DNA from: Acholeplasmatales bacterium
GTDB lineage: Bacteria; Bacillota_I; Bacilli_A; Acholeplasmatales; Anaeroplasmataceae
NCBI GenBank assembly: GCA_016288855.1
Contig: JAEELJ010000009.1
Coordinates: forward strand, 1 to 33,835
Reading direction: 5' to 3'
DNA: 33,835 nt
The notes below the pieces were generated by a model. The model was not told where the DNA came from and ran no database searches. It was given only the letters and a program-made list of their open reading frames with translations. The position numbers were made by a program, and so were the translations under genes. This document shows positions 6,582 to 15,700 of this stretch, one piece after another. Every line of letters begins with the position of its first letter. Within the stretch, counting starts at the first letter, position 1.

Positions 6582-8498
6582 ATGGCTTATGTGGCTTTAT
6601 ATCGTGCCTATAGACCTCAAAAGTTTGATGAGGTTGTAGGTCAAGAACACATTATAAAAACCTTAAAAAACGCAATAAAGCTTAATAAAGTGGCTCATGC
6701 TTATTTATTCTGTGGCCCAAGAGGTACAGGTAAAACAACAATGGCTAAAATTGTTGCTAAAGCCATGAACTGCGTAAATGGACCTACAACTGATCCATGT
6801 TGTGAATGCGAAATATGCCAAGGTATTGCAAAGGGTACAATACCTGATGTTATTGAAATAGATGCCGCTTCTAATAATGGTGCGGATGATATTCGTGATC
6901 TAAGAGATACAGTAAAATATTTACCTTCTGTTGGAAAATATAAGGTTTATATTATAGATGAGGTTCATATGCTTTCTAATGCGGCATTTAACGCATTATT
7001 AAAAACATTAGAGGAACCACCACATCATGTAATATTTATTCTTTGTACAACTGAACCTTATAAGCTTCCTGCAACTATTTTATCTAGATGTCAAAGATTC
7101 GATTTCAAATCTATTCAAATAGATGAAATTTTAAAAAGATTAAAAATAGTATCTGAATCTGAAGGTTTAAAGGTTACAGATGATGCATTACATCAGGTTG
7201 CAACATCAGCTGAAGGTGGAATGAGAGATGCCTTATCTTTATTTGATCAGGCCATATCTTATTCTGTTGGTGAAGAGGTAACATTAGATGATGTATTAGC
7301 TGTTTCTGGTAACATTTCATATTTAAAATTAATTGAATTATTATCAAGCTGTATATCTAAGGATGAATCTAATGCTTTATCTGTATTAGATTCAATCATA
7401 AAAGATGGTAAAGAAATAACTAGAATCGTTAATGATGCAATAATGTTCTTACGTGATACATTAATGTATCAAAATGATTCAATTATTGAAGAAAATCCAA
7501 TGTTTAATAATGATTCATTTAAAGAATTATCTAAAAAATTACCTAAAAAGGTAATATATCAATGGTTAGATATTTTAAATGAATGTAACAACGAAATGCG
7601 TTTTTCTACAAGGAAGCGTGCATATTTAGAGCTTGCAATATTAAAAATGAATGATACAAAGCTTAATGAAGAAGCTAATATGCAAGATAAAATTGAAAAT
7701 TTAGAGGCTGCAATAAATATGCTTACTCAAAAGGTAAGAGATTTAGAGGTTAATGGAGTTAAATCTAATGGCTTAAAGCAGCAATCTTATAGACCAAATA
7801 TACCTTCTTCTGACGCATTTTCAAAATACAATGAACCAGTAAGAAATATAGAATCTGAACCTAAAAAGGTTGAGGTTCCTATTGAACCAAAAGTAGAAAA
7901 TACTTCTAAAGAAAATGATTATGTTGAAGATAATAAACCAAACATAATTAATGAAAATACTAATGTAGAAAACAAACAAATTGTCGAAAATGTGCCACAA
8001 ATTGCTAAGAATGTTTCTGATGAAGTAACAATTAGTGATGTAGAAGAAATTTTATATCATGCTTCTAAGGAACAAAAAGAGGCATTAAATAAGATTTGGA
8101 ATGAAATTTCTATTAATTATCCTAATGAATTTACTATTCAAATACTAGTACATGGTAAGATTGTAGCAGTATCTGATAAATCATTCATTGTGGTACTACA
8201 GGATAAAGCGTTCTGTAATAGAGTAATGCTTTACCAAAGCTATGTTAAGATAATGGAAATATTTAATGAATTAGGTATAGGATTAACAGATTACATTTGT
8301 ATTCCTGTTGAGGTATGGAGAGAAATTATAACAGATTATAAATCTAAATACTCTCCTAATAATAGATATCCTAGTCTTAAGGAAATAAATATTGGTGTTA
8401 AAAAAAGAATCATTCCAACTGCTGAAGAGGAAAAAGAAGATCCTATGGTAGCTGGAGTTAAAGAGTTAGTTGATAATGTAAGAATTTTGGAGGATTAA
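6582..8498 (+). CDS. dnaX: DNA polymerase III subunit gamma/tau
   Basis: 638-aa clamp-loader ATPase. It opens with the family start MAYVALYRAYRPQKFDEVVG. Walker A is GPRGTGKTT (about residues 45-53). The zinc module has four cysteines in CVNGPTTDPCCECEIC, followed by Walker B IIDEVHML and sensor LLKTLEEPP. Residues 370-470 form a low-complexity linker rich in E, N and K, followed by a tau-type C-terminal domain. Strong Shine-Dalgarno AAGGAGGGC. It precedes ybaB and recR, the standard dnaX-ybaB-recR operon. Length is that of full tau. No convincing frameshift site for a short gamma form was seen. Confidence 0.97.
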   Translation: MAYVALYRAYRPQKFDEVVGQEHIIKTLKNAIKLNKVAHAYLFCGPRGTGKTTMAKIVAKAMNCVNGPTTDPCCECEICQGIAKGTIPDVIEIDAASNNGADDIRDLRDTVKYLPSVGKYKVYIIDEVHMLSNAAFNALLKTLEEPPHHVIFILCTTEPYKLPATILSRCQRFDFKSIQIDEILKRLKIVSESEGLKVTDDALHQVATSAEGGMRDALSLFDQAISYSVGEEVTLDDVLAVSGNISYLKLIELLSSCISKDESNALSVLDSIIKDGKEITRIVNDAIMFLRDTLMYQNDSIIEENPMFNNDSFKELSKKLPKKVIYQWLDILNECNNEMRFSTRKRAYLELAILKMNDTKLNEEANMQDKIENLEAAINMLTQKVRDLEVNGVKSNGLKQQSYRPNIPSSDAFSKYNEPVRNIESEPKKVEVPIEPKVENTSKENDYVEDNKPNIINENTNVENKQIVENVPQIAKNVSDEVTISDVEEILYHASKEQKEALNKIWNEISINYPNEFTIQILVHGKIVAVSDKSFIVVLQDKAFCNRVMLYQSYVKIMEIFNELGIGLTDYICIPVEVWREIITDYKSKYSPNNRYPSLKEINIGVKKRIIPTAEEEKEDPMVAGVKELVDNVRILED

Positions 8499-8502
8499 AA
8501 AA

Positions 8503-8796
8503 ATGAATCAGCAACAAATGATGAAATTAAGAAAGATGCAAAAGCAAATGATGGAGGCTCAACAAAAGCTTGAAGAAACAATCTTCACTGGTACTGCTGG
8601 TGGCGGAATTGTAACTGTTGAAGTTAAAGGAAACCATGAAGTAGTTTCTGTTTCTATCGATCCTGAGGCTGCAGCAGATGATATTGAAATGGTACAAGAC
8701 TCAATTGTTTTAGCATTAAATGATGCTAATAAGAAGATTGAAGAAGAAAGCCAGAAGTTATTAGGTGGCTTCGGCGGAGGAATGGGTTTATTCTAA
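8503..8796 (+). CDS. ybaB: YbaB/EbfC nucleoid-associated protein
   Basis: 97-aa DNA-binding dimer. It has the hallmark N-terminal helix QQQMMKLRKMQKQMMEAQQK, then GTAGGGIVTVEVKGNHEVVS and the C-terminal helix VLALNDANKKIEEESQKLLG. The Gly-rich, Met-containing C-terminus (GGFGGGMGLF) is typical of the family. Shine-Dalgarno GGAGG lies upstream within the end of dnaX. It overlaps no neighbour, and recR starts one base after its stop codon, so the two are tightly coupled. Confidence 0.95.
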   Translation: MNQQQMMKLRKMQKQMMEAQQKLEETIFTGTAGGGIVTVEVKGNHEVVSVSIDPEAAADDIEMVQDSIVLALNDANKKIEEESQKLLGGFGGGMGLF

Positions 8797-8797
8797 A

Positions 8798-9400
8798 ATG
8801 AATAAATATCCTAAATCTTTAGAAAGTTTAATTGAATCTTTTCAGCACCTACCAGGTGTTGGAAAGAAAACTGCAGAAAGATTTGCGTTATATACTTTAT
8901 TCAATATGACAGATACAGATGTCGAGGATTTCTCAAATATTTTAGCTAGTATAAAAAAAGACATTCATATATGCCCTTCTTGTGGAAATATTTGTGAAGA
9001 TGAATATTGTAGTATATGCAGCAATCCTAAAAGAGATCATTCTTCTATTTTAGTAGTTGAAGGAATAAAAGATTTAATTGCTATAGAAAATACGAGCCAG
9101 TATGATGGAATATACCATGTAATTAATGGCGCAATTAATTTTTCTAAAGGAATTACAATTGATGATTTAAATATTGATTCATTAATTGAAAAAGTAAAAA
9201 AAGGAAATGTTAAAGAAATAATTCTTGCAACAAACCAAACTCTAGAAGGTGAAACAACTGCTAGATACATAAAAGAATTATTAAGAGATTTCAACGTGAA
9301 GGTAACAAGATTAGCATCTGGTTTACCTGTTGGTGGAGACATTTCTTACGCAGATGAAATGACTGTAGTAAAAGCATTTGAAGGTAGACGTGAATACTAA
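8798..9400 (+). CDS. recR: Recombination mediator RecR
   Basis: 200-aa protein of the RecFOR pathway that helps load RecA at gaps. It has an N-terminal helix-hairpin-helix (LPGVGKKTAERFA, residues 18-30), a Cys4 zinc finger (C59, C62, C71, C74), a Toprim domain starting ILVVEGIKDL (84-93), and a Walker-like C-terminal segment. An 11-residue upstream extension is rejected because the MNKYPKSLESLI start matches the family and follows the ybaB stop directly. Its TAA overlaps the next ATG by one base. Confidence 0.96.
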   Translation: MNKYPKSLESLIESFQHLPGVGKKTAERFALYTLFNMTDTDVEDFSNILASIKKDIHICPSCGNICEDEYCSICSNPKRDHSSILVVEGIKDLIAIENTSQYDGIYHVINGAINFSKGITIDDLNIDSLIEKVKKGNVKEIILATNQTLEGETTARYIKELLRDFNVKVTRLASGLPVGGDISYADEMTVVKAFEGRREY

Positions 9401-9762
9401 TGGTAATTACATTTCATAGCATTGATAATGAAGAAAATAAGGTATTTTATAAAAGTGATGCTAAGATATATGATTCATATATAGAATTTGATGATAAAAC
9501 ATCAAATAACACTATTATAAAGCTATCATATACCACTTCTTCTATTAATATAGAAAGAATTGGTGATGTTAATATGAAGCTTCTTCTATTACAAGGTAAA
9601 ATAACTACTTCTTCATATAGTAATAATATGGGACTAAAATTTGATTTTAAGGTAAAAACTAATGAACTTTTAGTCAAAGAAAATAAACTTTTTGCAAACT
9701 ATGAATTGATATTGGATGAAAACGTAATTTCTTCACATAAAATATGGATAATATTTAATTAA
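9400..9762 (+). CDS. DUF1934 (YwiB-like) beta-barrel protein
   Basis: 120-aa protein of no known biochemical activity. The spacing pattern IxRIGDxxMKLLLLQGKxTTSSYSN, then KVKTNELLV, then LFANYELILD resembles the DUF1934/YwiB family, a lipocalin-like beta-barrel fold in Bacillota. No catalytic motif, signal peptide or membrane segment is visible. It overlaps recR by one base (TAATG) and is followed by rpoE after a new promoter. YwiB genes lie near argS and rpoE in some relatives, which fits. Assignment is by pattern and context. Confidence 0.6.
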   Translation: MVITFHSIDNEENKVFYKSDAKIYDSYIEFDDKTSNNTIIKLSYTTSSINIERIGDVNMKLLLLQGKITTSSYSNNMGLKFDFKVKTNELLVKENKLFANYELILDENVISSHKIWIIFN

Positions 9763-9767
9763 ACTAC

Positions 9768-9796
9768 TTGAAAAATCCATATATTTTAAGTAAAAT
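9768..9796 (+). promoter_or_regulatory. rpoE promoter
   Basis: -35 TTGAAA (9768-9773), 17-base spacer, -10 TAAAAT (9791-9796). Leader of about 25 bases with Shine-Dalgarno GGAGG before the ATG at 9829. Confidence 0.75.
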
Positions 9797-9828
9797 AGGT
9801 TGTAGTCGTAAATTTTGGAGGAATAAAA

Positions 9829-10374
9829 ATGGAAAATATTTCTGAAATGGCTTTAATTGATGTTGCATATAATGTTGTTAAAGAAGCAAAGGAACCAATG
9901 CACATCAACGATATTATTAATAAGGTATTTGAATTAAAAGGAATTGAAAAAACTATTGAACTAGTTTCTAAGTTATATGTAGATTTAACTGCTTCTTCTA
10001 AATTCGTATTTATGGGCGATGGCTTATGGGATTTAAAAGAAAAGCAATCATTAGATGAATTCGATAAAGACGGTTCAGCATACATGAAGGAAGATGCTAC
10101 TCAAGAATTAGATGATGAGGATGAAAACGACATCGAAGACGATGAGGATCTTGATGAAGATGCTGATGACGACGAAGACGATGATGAGTCTGATGACGAT
10201 GAAGACGAAGATGAAGACGAAGATGAAGAATCAGATGATGAATACGAATTCGATGATGAAGAATCTGAAGATGATGAGTCTGATGATGAATTAGACGATG
10301 ATGATTCAAATGACTTCGAGGAAGACAAGTACAATAAGTACATGGATGACTACGAAGACATGTATGAAAACTAA
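9829..10374 (+). CDS. rpoE: RNA polymerase delta subunit
   Basis: 181-aa protein that binds RNA polymerase and promotes its recycling from nucleic acids. Residues 1-75 form the HARE-HTH/delta N-domain (SEMALIDVAYNVVKEAKEPM, ending FVFMGDGLWDLKEKQ). From about 92 to the end it is nearly all Asp and Glu with some Ser, an unstructured polyanionic tail that mimics nucleic acid. Typical of Gram-positive delta. It has its own promoter and a strong terminator (10470-10498). The tail is encoded by GAT/GAA/GAC codon repeats that are prone to length change. Confidence 0.95.
   Translation: MENISEMALIDVAYNVVKEAKEPMHINDIINKVFELKGIEKTIELVSKLYVDLTASSKFVFMGDGLWDLKEKQSLDEFDKDGSAYMKEDATQELDDEDENDIEDDEDLDEDADDDEDDDESDDDEDEDEDEDEESDDEYEFDDEESEDDESDDELDDDDSNDFEEDKYNKYMDDYEDMYEN
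10108..10370 (+). repeat. Low-complexity GAT/GAA codon tract
   Basis: Imperfect trinucleotide repeats (GATGATGAA, GACGAAGAT and variants) encoding the acidic tail of the delta subunit. They are also the source of spurious open frames on both strands. Confidence 0.8.
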
Positions 10375-10469
10375 TATTTTACAACTTTAACATATTTTAG
10401 TGATATTATTTGGATATTTATACGATATAATGAACTAAAATAGTTGATTGTTTAAATTGTTGAATTATA

Positions 10470-10498
10470 GCACAACCAACTTGGTTGTGCTTTTTTTT
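10470..10498 (+). terminator. Terminator after rpoE
   Basis: Perfect nine-bp stem GCACAACCA/TGGTTGTGC (10470-10478 with 10482-10490), three-base loop, then T8. Its right arm overlaps a candidate -35 box for the next gene. Confidence 0.92.
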
Positions 10499-10513
10499 AA
10501 ATTAATGTATAAT
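10485..10513 (+). promoter_or_regulatory. Promoter of the two-component operon
   Basis: -35 TTGTGC (10485-10490, inside the terminator arm), 17-base spacer, -10 TATAAT (10508-10513), with TG directly before the -10. Predicted start near 10520, right before Shine-Dalgarno AAGGAG. Confidence 0.6.
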
Positions 10514-10535
10514 TTTAGAAAAGGAGTGATTGCTT

Positions 10536-11207
10536 ATGTATAAAATTGCGCTCGTAGAAGATGAAAAAGAATTACAAGAACTTGTAAAAAAGTATTTAAT
10601 TAAGGAAGGTTATGAAGTTGAATCTTTTACTACAGGTGAAGAAGCTATTGAACATGCAGGAGATGATTTCCATCTATGGTTATTAGATATAATGCTCCCT
10701 GGTGTTATATCTGGTTATGATTTAATCAAAAAGATTAGAGAATTAGATCCAAGAAAGCCTGTTATATTCACTTCAGCACGTGATCAAGATATTGATAGAG
10801 TAATGGGATTAGAATTAGGCTCTGATGATTATGTACCAAAGCCATATTCTATTAGAGAACTTGTATTAAGAGTTAAGAATTTATTATTAAGAAGTTATTC
10901 ACAAGAGACGACTGCAAAGAAAAATGTCGAGGATTTCAACGGCTATCAAATTGATTTTGATAAGCGTATTGTAACAGAAAATGGAAAGAATATAAATCTT
11001 ACTTCAAAGGAATATGATTTATTATTATTCTTACTTAAGAATAAGTCAAAAGCATTCTCAAGAGATCAAATTCTAGATTCTGTTTGGGGAAGTAATTATT
11101 TCGGATCAGATAGAGTTGTTGATGACTTAATGAGAAGATTAAGACAAAAGATGCCTAATCTATCTGTTGAAACAATTTATGGATTCGGATATAGATTAAC
11201 ATTATGA
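10536..11207 (+). CDS. OmpR/PhoB-family response regulator
   Basis: 223-aa transcription regulator. The receiver domain (1-115) has the acidic pocket E8/D9, phospho-acceptor Asp51 in LWLLDIMLPG, Ser/Thr at 79-80 (VIFTSARD) and Lys102 (YVPKPYS). A winged-helix output domain follows (about 127-223, with LTSKEYDLLLFLLKN and VDDLMRRLRQK, ending TIYGFGYRLTL). The ATG at 10536 is chosen over a TTG at 10530, which sits too close to the AAGGAG ribosome site. It overlaps the histidine kinase start by four bases (ATGA). Signal and target genes are unknown. A divergently oriented pectinesterase gene ends about 150 bases beyond the kinase. Confidence 0.94.
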   Translation: MYKIALVEDEKELQELVKKYLIKEGYEVESFTTGEEAIEHAGDDFHLWLLDIMLPGVISGYDLIKKIRELDPRKPVIFTSARDQDIDRVMGLELGSDDYVPKPYSIRELVLRVKNLLLRSYSQETTAKKNVEDFNGYQIDFDKRIVTENGKNINLTSKEYDLLLFLLKNKSKAFSRDQILDSVWGSNYFGSDRVVDDLMRRLRQKMPNLSVETIYGFGYRLTL

Positions 11208-12601
11208 GAAAATTATCAATTCCTTCCCAGCTTATAATTTTATTCTTTGCGATTATTTTAGTTTCAATGCTAACATTTACTTTAGCTACTGTAATGATGT
11301 TTGAGCAAACATATGAAGCAGATTATTTTGAAAGAATTAAAACTGCGGCAGAAAACATCCAACGCTATGAAGCATTTATGGATAAGGATGATTTAGAAAT
11401 CATTAAAACAAATGCTGAAGCAAGAGGAGAAACTCATTATAGAACTGAAGAATATGCAGATAGTTTAGTTAATATAGTATTTTATAAGTACTATGGTTCA
11501 CATCCACTCCTAAGAACAGAATATGTTTCAAGAGATTATAATCAGTTCGTTGAAACATATTTAGATAAAGAAACTGTTGAAGATATTAAAAATAAATCAA
11601 ATTTTGCTAGAGAAAATAATGTTGGTGTAGTTGGTAAAGAACGTTTTGGTAAAAATGTTATTTATTATGGATATTACACAACTGATAATGGTGATTCATA
11701 TACATTAGTATTGGCAACTGACGCGTTTGTATCTATTAAGGTACAAACTGTTGTTATTGAATTATCTATTATGTTCTTCTTGATTATTATTGTTGCGGTA
11801 TTAGTAATATACTTATGGTCAAATGCTTTAACAAAGAGAATTAAAAAAATCCAAACACACGTTTTGGATTTACCTAAAAATAAATATGAAACATCTTATA
11901 GAGATGATGCAGATGATGAGCTTGGCGAATTATCAAGAGCTATTGATGAATTAAGAATAGAGGTTATGAAGTCAGAGCAAACAAAGCGTGAAATGCTACA
12001 AAATATTTCACATGACTTTAAAACACCTATTGCAGTTATTAAGAGCTATGCAGAAGCAATTGAAGATGGAATGGCTGAGCCTAACGCTCCTTCAATTATA
12101 ATTAATCAGGCTAATTCATTAACTAAGAAGGTATCATACTTATTACAGTATAATTCATTAGAATATTTATCTAAGGATAGAGAATTTGAAGATGTAAACA
12201 TGACTGCCTTAATTAATGAGGTTGTAGATACATTTAGATATCAAACAAGCCTAAAATTTGAATTATTGCTAGAAAGCGACATTATTTTTAAGGGTTATAG
12301 AGAAAATTGGTATACAATTGTTTCTAATATTATTGATAATGCAAAACGTTATGCTAAAACAAGAATTAAGATAGTATTAAAGAAAGACAGATTAAGAATT
12401 TTTAACGATGGTGATCCAATTGATGAAAAATTTACTGATTCTAGGTTTAAGCCTTATGAAAAAGGATCTAAGGGTCAATTTGGATTAGGTATGTCTATCG
12501 TAAAAAAGACTGTTGATTTCTTTGATATGGAACTTAAGGTTGTAAATGAAGCTAAAGGTGGAGTTTCATTTATTATTGAAAGACGTCCCAAAAAATTTTA
12601 A
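11204..12601 (+). CDS. Membrane sensor histidine kinase
   Basis: 465-aa kinase. Membrane segment 1 is about 9-32, an extracytoplasmic sensor spans about 33-180, and membrane segment 2 is about 183-205. HAMP follows (206-258), then HisKA with phospho-acceptor His270 in QNISHDFKTPIAVIKSYAEA. HATPase_c has its N-box NIIDNA (375-380), G1 NDGDP (401-405) and G2 GQFGLGM (424-430). The sensor domain resembles nothing I can name. Four-base overlap with the response regulator shows a cognate pair. A terminator lies 47 bases downstream. Confidence 0.94.
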   Translation: MRKLSIPSQLIILFFAIILVSMLTFTLATVMMFEQTYEADYFERIKTAAENIQRYEAFMDKDDLEIIKTNAEARGETHYRTEEYADSLVNIVFYKYYGSHPLLRTEYVSRDYNQFVETYLDKETVEDIKNKSNFARENNVGVVGKERFGKNVIYYGYYTTDNGDSYTLVLATDAFVSIKVQTVVIELSIMFFLIIIVAVLVIYLWSNALTKRIKKIQTHVLDLPKNKYETSYRDDADDELGELSRAIDELRIEVMKSEQTKREMLQNISHDFKTPIAVIKSYAEAIEDGMAEPNAPSIIINQANSLTKKVSYLLQYNSLEYLSKDREFEDVNMTALINEVVDTFRYQTSLKFELLLESDIIFKGYRENWYTIVSNIIDNAKRYAKTRIKIVLKKDRLRIFNDGDPIDEKFTDSRFKPYEKGSKGQFGLGMSIVKKTVDFFDMELKVVNEAKGGVSFIIERRPKKF

Positions 12602-12647
12602 AATTTAATTAATTATTAAAATATCTATAAGATTATAGGTATAGCAT

Positions 12648-12693
12648 AAAAGCCCATTTAAACAGCAATTTTGCATGTTATAGTGGGCTTTTT
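12648..12693 (+). terminator. Terminator of the two-component operon
   Basis: AAAAGCCCA (12648-12656) pairs with TGGGCTTTT (12684-12692). An inner helix, AACA-GCAA/TTGC-A-TGTT, completes a long hairpin ending in a T-run. The flanking A-run makes some minus-strand activity possible. Confidence 0.85.
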
Positions 12694-12715
12694 AATTTAT
12701 ATGAAACTTCTATAA

Positions 12716-12746
12716 GAAAAGAAAAAGGATATCTTGCGATATCCTT
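12716..12746 (-). terminator. Terminator of the pectinesterase gene
   Basis: Nine-bp perfect stem AAGGATATC/GATATCCTT (12725-12733 with 12738-12746), four-base loop. On the minus strand it is followed by TTTTTCTTTTC-type sequence. It lies 14 bases past the stop codon at 12761. Confidence 0.85.
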
Positions 12747-12760
12747 AAACTTTTTAAATT

Positions 12761-15700
12761 TTAGTATGTAACCTTTAATGCTTGAATATAATCAGCTGCA
12801 GTAACAGTTAATACAATTGTAGAATCTTCACTCACTGAGAATGAACCAGGGTTTTCGCTAATTGCAGTAGCTGTACCATTATTAATTGTGTATGTTAATA
12901 CATTAGCTGTATATGTAGTTACAGTTACTGTTGCACCAGCTTTAACCTGGAATGTAATTACAGTACCAGCACCAATTTGAACATAACCTGTATTCCAAGT
13001 GTTATCAAACTTACCAGTTGTAGCATCTACGTTTAATACGTAATCACCACATGTTGCTGTACCTGCGTTTCCTTCGTATTTAACTTGTTCACATGTACCA
13101 TTAGTACCAAAGTTAATTGTAGTTGCCTTATCAATTAAATTAGCATCTTTTTCATAGAATGCTTCAACATTTACTGTAACAATACCAACTGTCTTTTTAG
13201 CAGTATTTGAGTAAATAACAACCTTATCAACAGCAGTTTCGAATTCAAATAAACCATCATTAGCGAATGTAATATCACCATTGCACTTAAGAGTTACTGT
13301 TGTACCAGTAATAGTTTGAACTTCAGTAGTACCACTGTAGAACTTAACGCCTACGAATGCAGAAGCGTTATCAGAACCAGTTGTGAAACCAGTCATAGAT
13401 AATTGAATCTTAGTAGTTGCCTTATCTAATGTTAATGTTAAATTTTCAGATTCAGTACCACTTGATACTTTACCACCAGTTACTGGAGTTGCATCCTTAG
13501 AAGCAGCAGAACCGTTATAAGTTTCAGCCCAGCTTGCTGCATTTTCTGCGCCATATGCATATGAATATGTTACAGATTCAGCAGCAGCTGTGATGTTTGC
13601 AACAACAGTAAGATCATTTGCTCCTACCTTGCCATCCCAAGCTGTAGCGAATGTATTATCAGTATATAATCCTTCAACTTGCTTGCCATCTTCAACTGTA
13701 ATTGACTTAATTAATTCAGTAATTTCAGATTCAGTTACTGTAGAATTCTTATAAACATCTAATGTAGCTAATACATTTCCGTCCTTATCAGTTACTGTAA
13801 CCTTAGTATCCTTTACCATAGTTCCTAACCATGTATCAGAATATTCAACTGCACCATTCTTTGTTGCGAAGATAACAGACATATCGTTATATTTACCAGC
13901 TTCTGTTTCTGTTAAATATGTACATCCAATGATTGTAGCAGCAGTAGTAGCATCTACAGCACCATCACCAGTGTTGCCATATTCAGCAAACTTAAGTGTT
14001 GATTCATTTGGTTGGTTACCACTCATACTTACATAACGATAGTTTTGGCTTGAATATGTACCTGCACCTGCAGCAGTTTCAACAGCAGACTTAGTTGAAA
14101 TATGTCCACCTAATTTAGAATTGATAATTGCAACCTTAGCATACTTACCCCAAGGTCTAGCAATAGCTGTATTACCAGATTGAGCAGTAGTACCATCAGT
14201 TAAAGTAGCGCCCTTAACTAGAACACCTGCATCACAAGTGAAGTTACATGCATCGAAGATTGCACCATATTCTACTGCATCAGTAGCTCCAGATGAGCAA
14301 CCCTTGAATGCTGTGATATATCCACCAGAAGTAGTAGTCTTTCCTGAAGAATCTTCTGCTTGAACTGTACGGATTTCACAGTTGTAGAAATATGTTGTAT
14401 TGTTTGAACCGAAGATGAAGTCTGTTGTACCAGTAATTAATGTATTCTGGATAACTTGACGACCCTTGAATAATTCAATTGTATCCTGGTAACCATATAG
14501 ATCACAGTCATCCATAACGAACTTATCAGCCTTAATTAAGATAGCTAAAGCTCTATGTTCACCATTGATATAAGTCTTACCAAGTGTATTAATGTAGTTA
14601 GAGATTGATACTCCAGTGATTGTGAAGTTTTCAGCAGTTTCTCTAACTGAAACTGTAGCTGTAGAATCAGTTGTATGAACTTGACCCTTAGCATCAGTCA
14701 TACCAAATTCAGCATTGAATTCGATAACTGTTGCATCAGTTACAGAAGTAAAGTCATAGTTTGCAATTGCAGCAGCTGCACCAGCTTCTGTTGTAGCAGC
14801 CTTATTAACTCTACCAGCACCAGTAACTGTCATGTTAGGTAAATCGAATTCTACCTTTTCATTATAGTAACCAGCAGCAATCATGAAGTTAATGTTGCAT
14901 CCTTCATATGCAGAATCCTTAGCATCTAAATATAAATGTAAGTAATCCATTGCGGCATTGATTGTGTTGAAGCAGTTAGCAGCAACTGAACCAACAGTAT
15001 TAGTATTTGCATTTGTACCTGCGTAATTAGCATCAACTGAAATGTTGATTGTATTAGTTTCTGAATCGTATGCAGGTTCAACAGATGTTACTGTTACACT
15101 GAATTGAGCAGATACGCTCTTGCCGTTTGTTTCATATGTATAAGTAATTGTTTGTACACCTTCAGTAGCAGTGTTGAATGCTGTTGCAGCATCAGAAGTA
15201 TATCCTGAAGTTAAGATATGATCTGCAGAACCTTCTAATGTAGTTGTATGCGCATGTACGATTAAATATGTTTGATTTAATGCACTATTGCTATTAGCTA
15301 AATATACTTGCTGTGCAGTATTGTTCTTATATGTACCAGAAGTATAAACGTTAGTTTCAAGAGTAATATCATCTAATTGTTCAACTTCAACAGCATATGT
15401 AGTAGTATAAGTATTTTCAACTTCAACGTTGAATAATGTTTCAGTAAGTGTATATGATACTGTAACATTGTATAAACCTGGAGTAGTTTCGTCTACTTTA
15501 GTTGTATCAATATTAACTCCCTTAGCGTTTAATGCGATTTCATCAGCTGCGCCATTTTCGTAAACAAGCTTAAATCCGATATCAGATGGATCATAATCTT
15601 GACCTTCGATAACCCAGTTTTGACCTTCGTTAGTAATTTCAATTGACTGAGCAGGAGATAGGTCAACTGTACAAGTCATATCAATTGTGAATACGTCAAC

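Noticed and set aside
8400-8406. A7 run in dnaX as a possible frameshift site for a gamma form
   Set aside because: It lies near codon 607, far past the usual site, and has no evident stimulatory hairpin. A truncated product would hardly differ from tau.
10097-10343. Open frames opposite or in another frame to the delta-subunit tail
   Set aside because: They encode only Ser or His/Leu/Arg repeats that arise from the GAT/GAA codon tract of rpoE.
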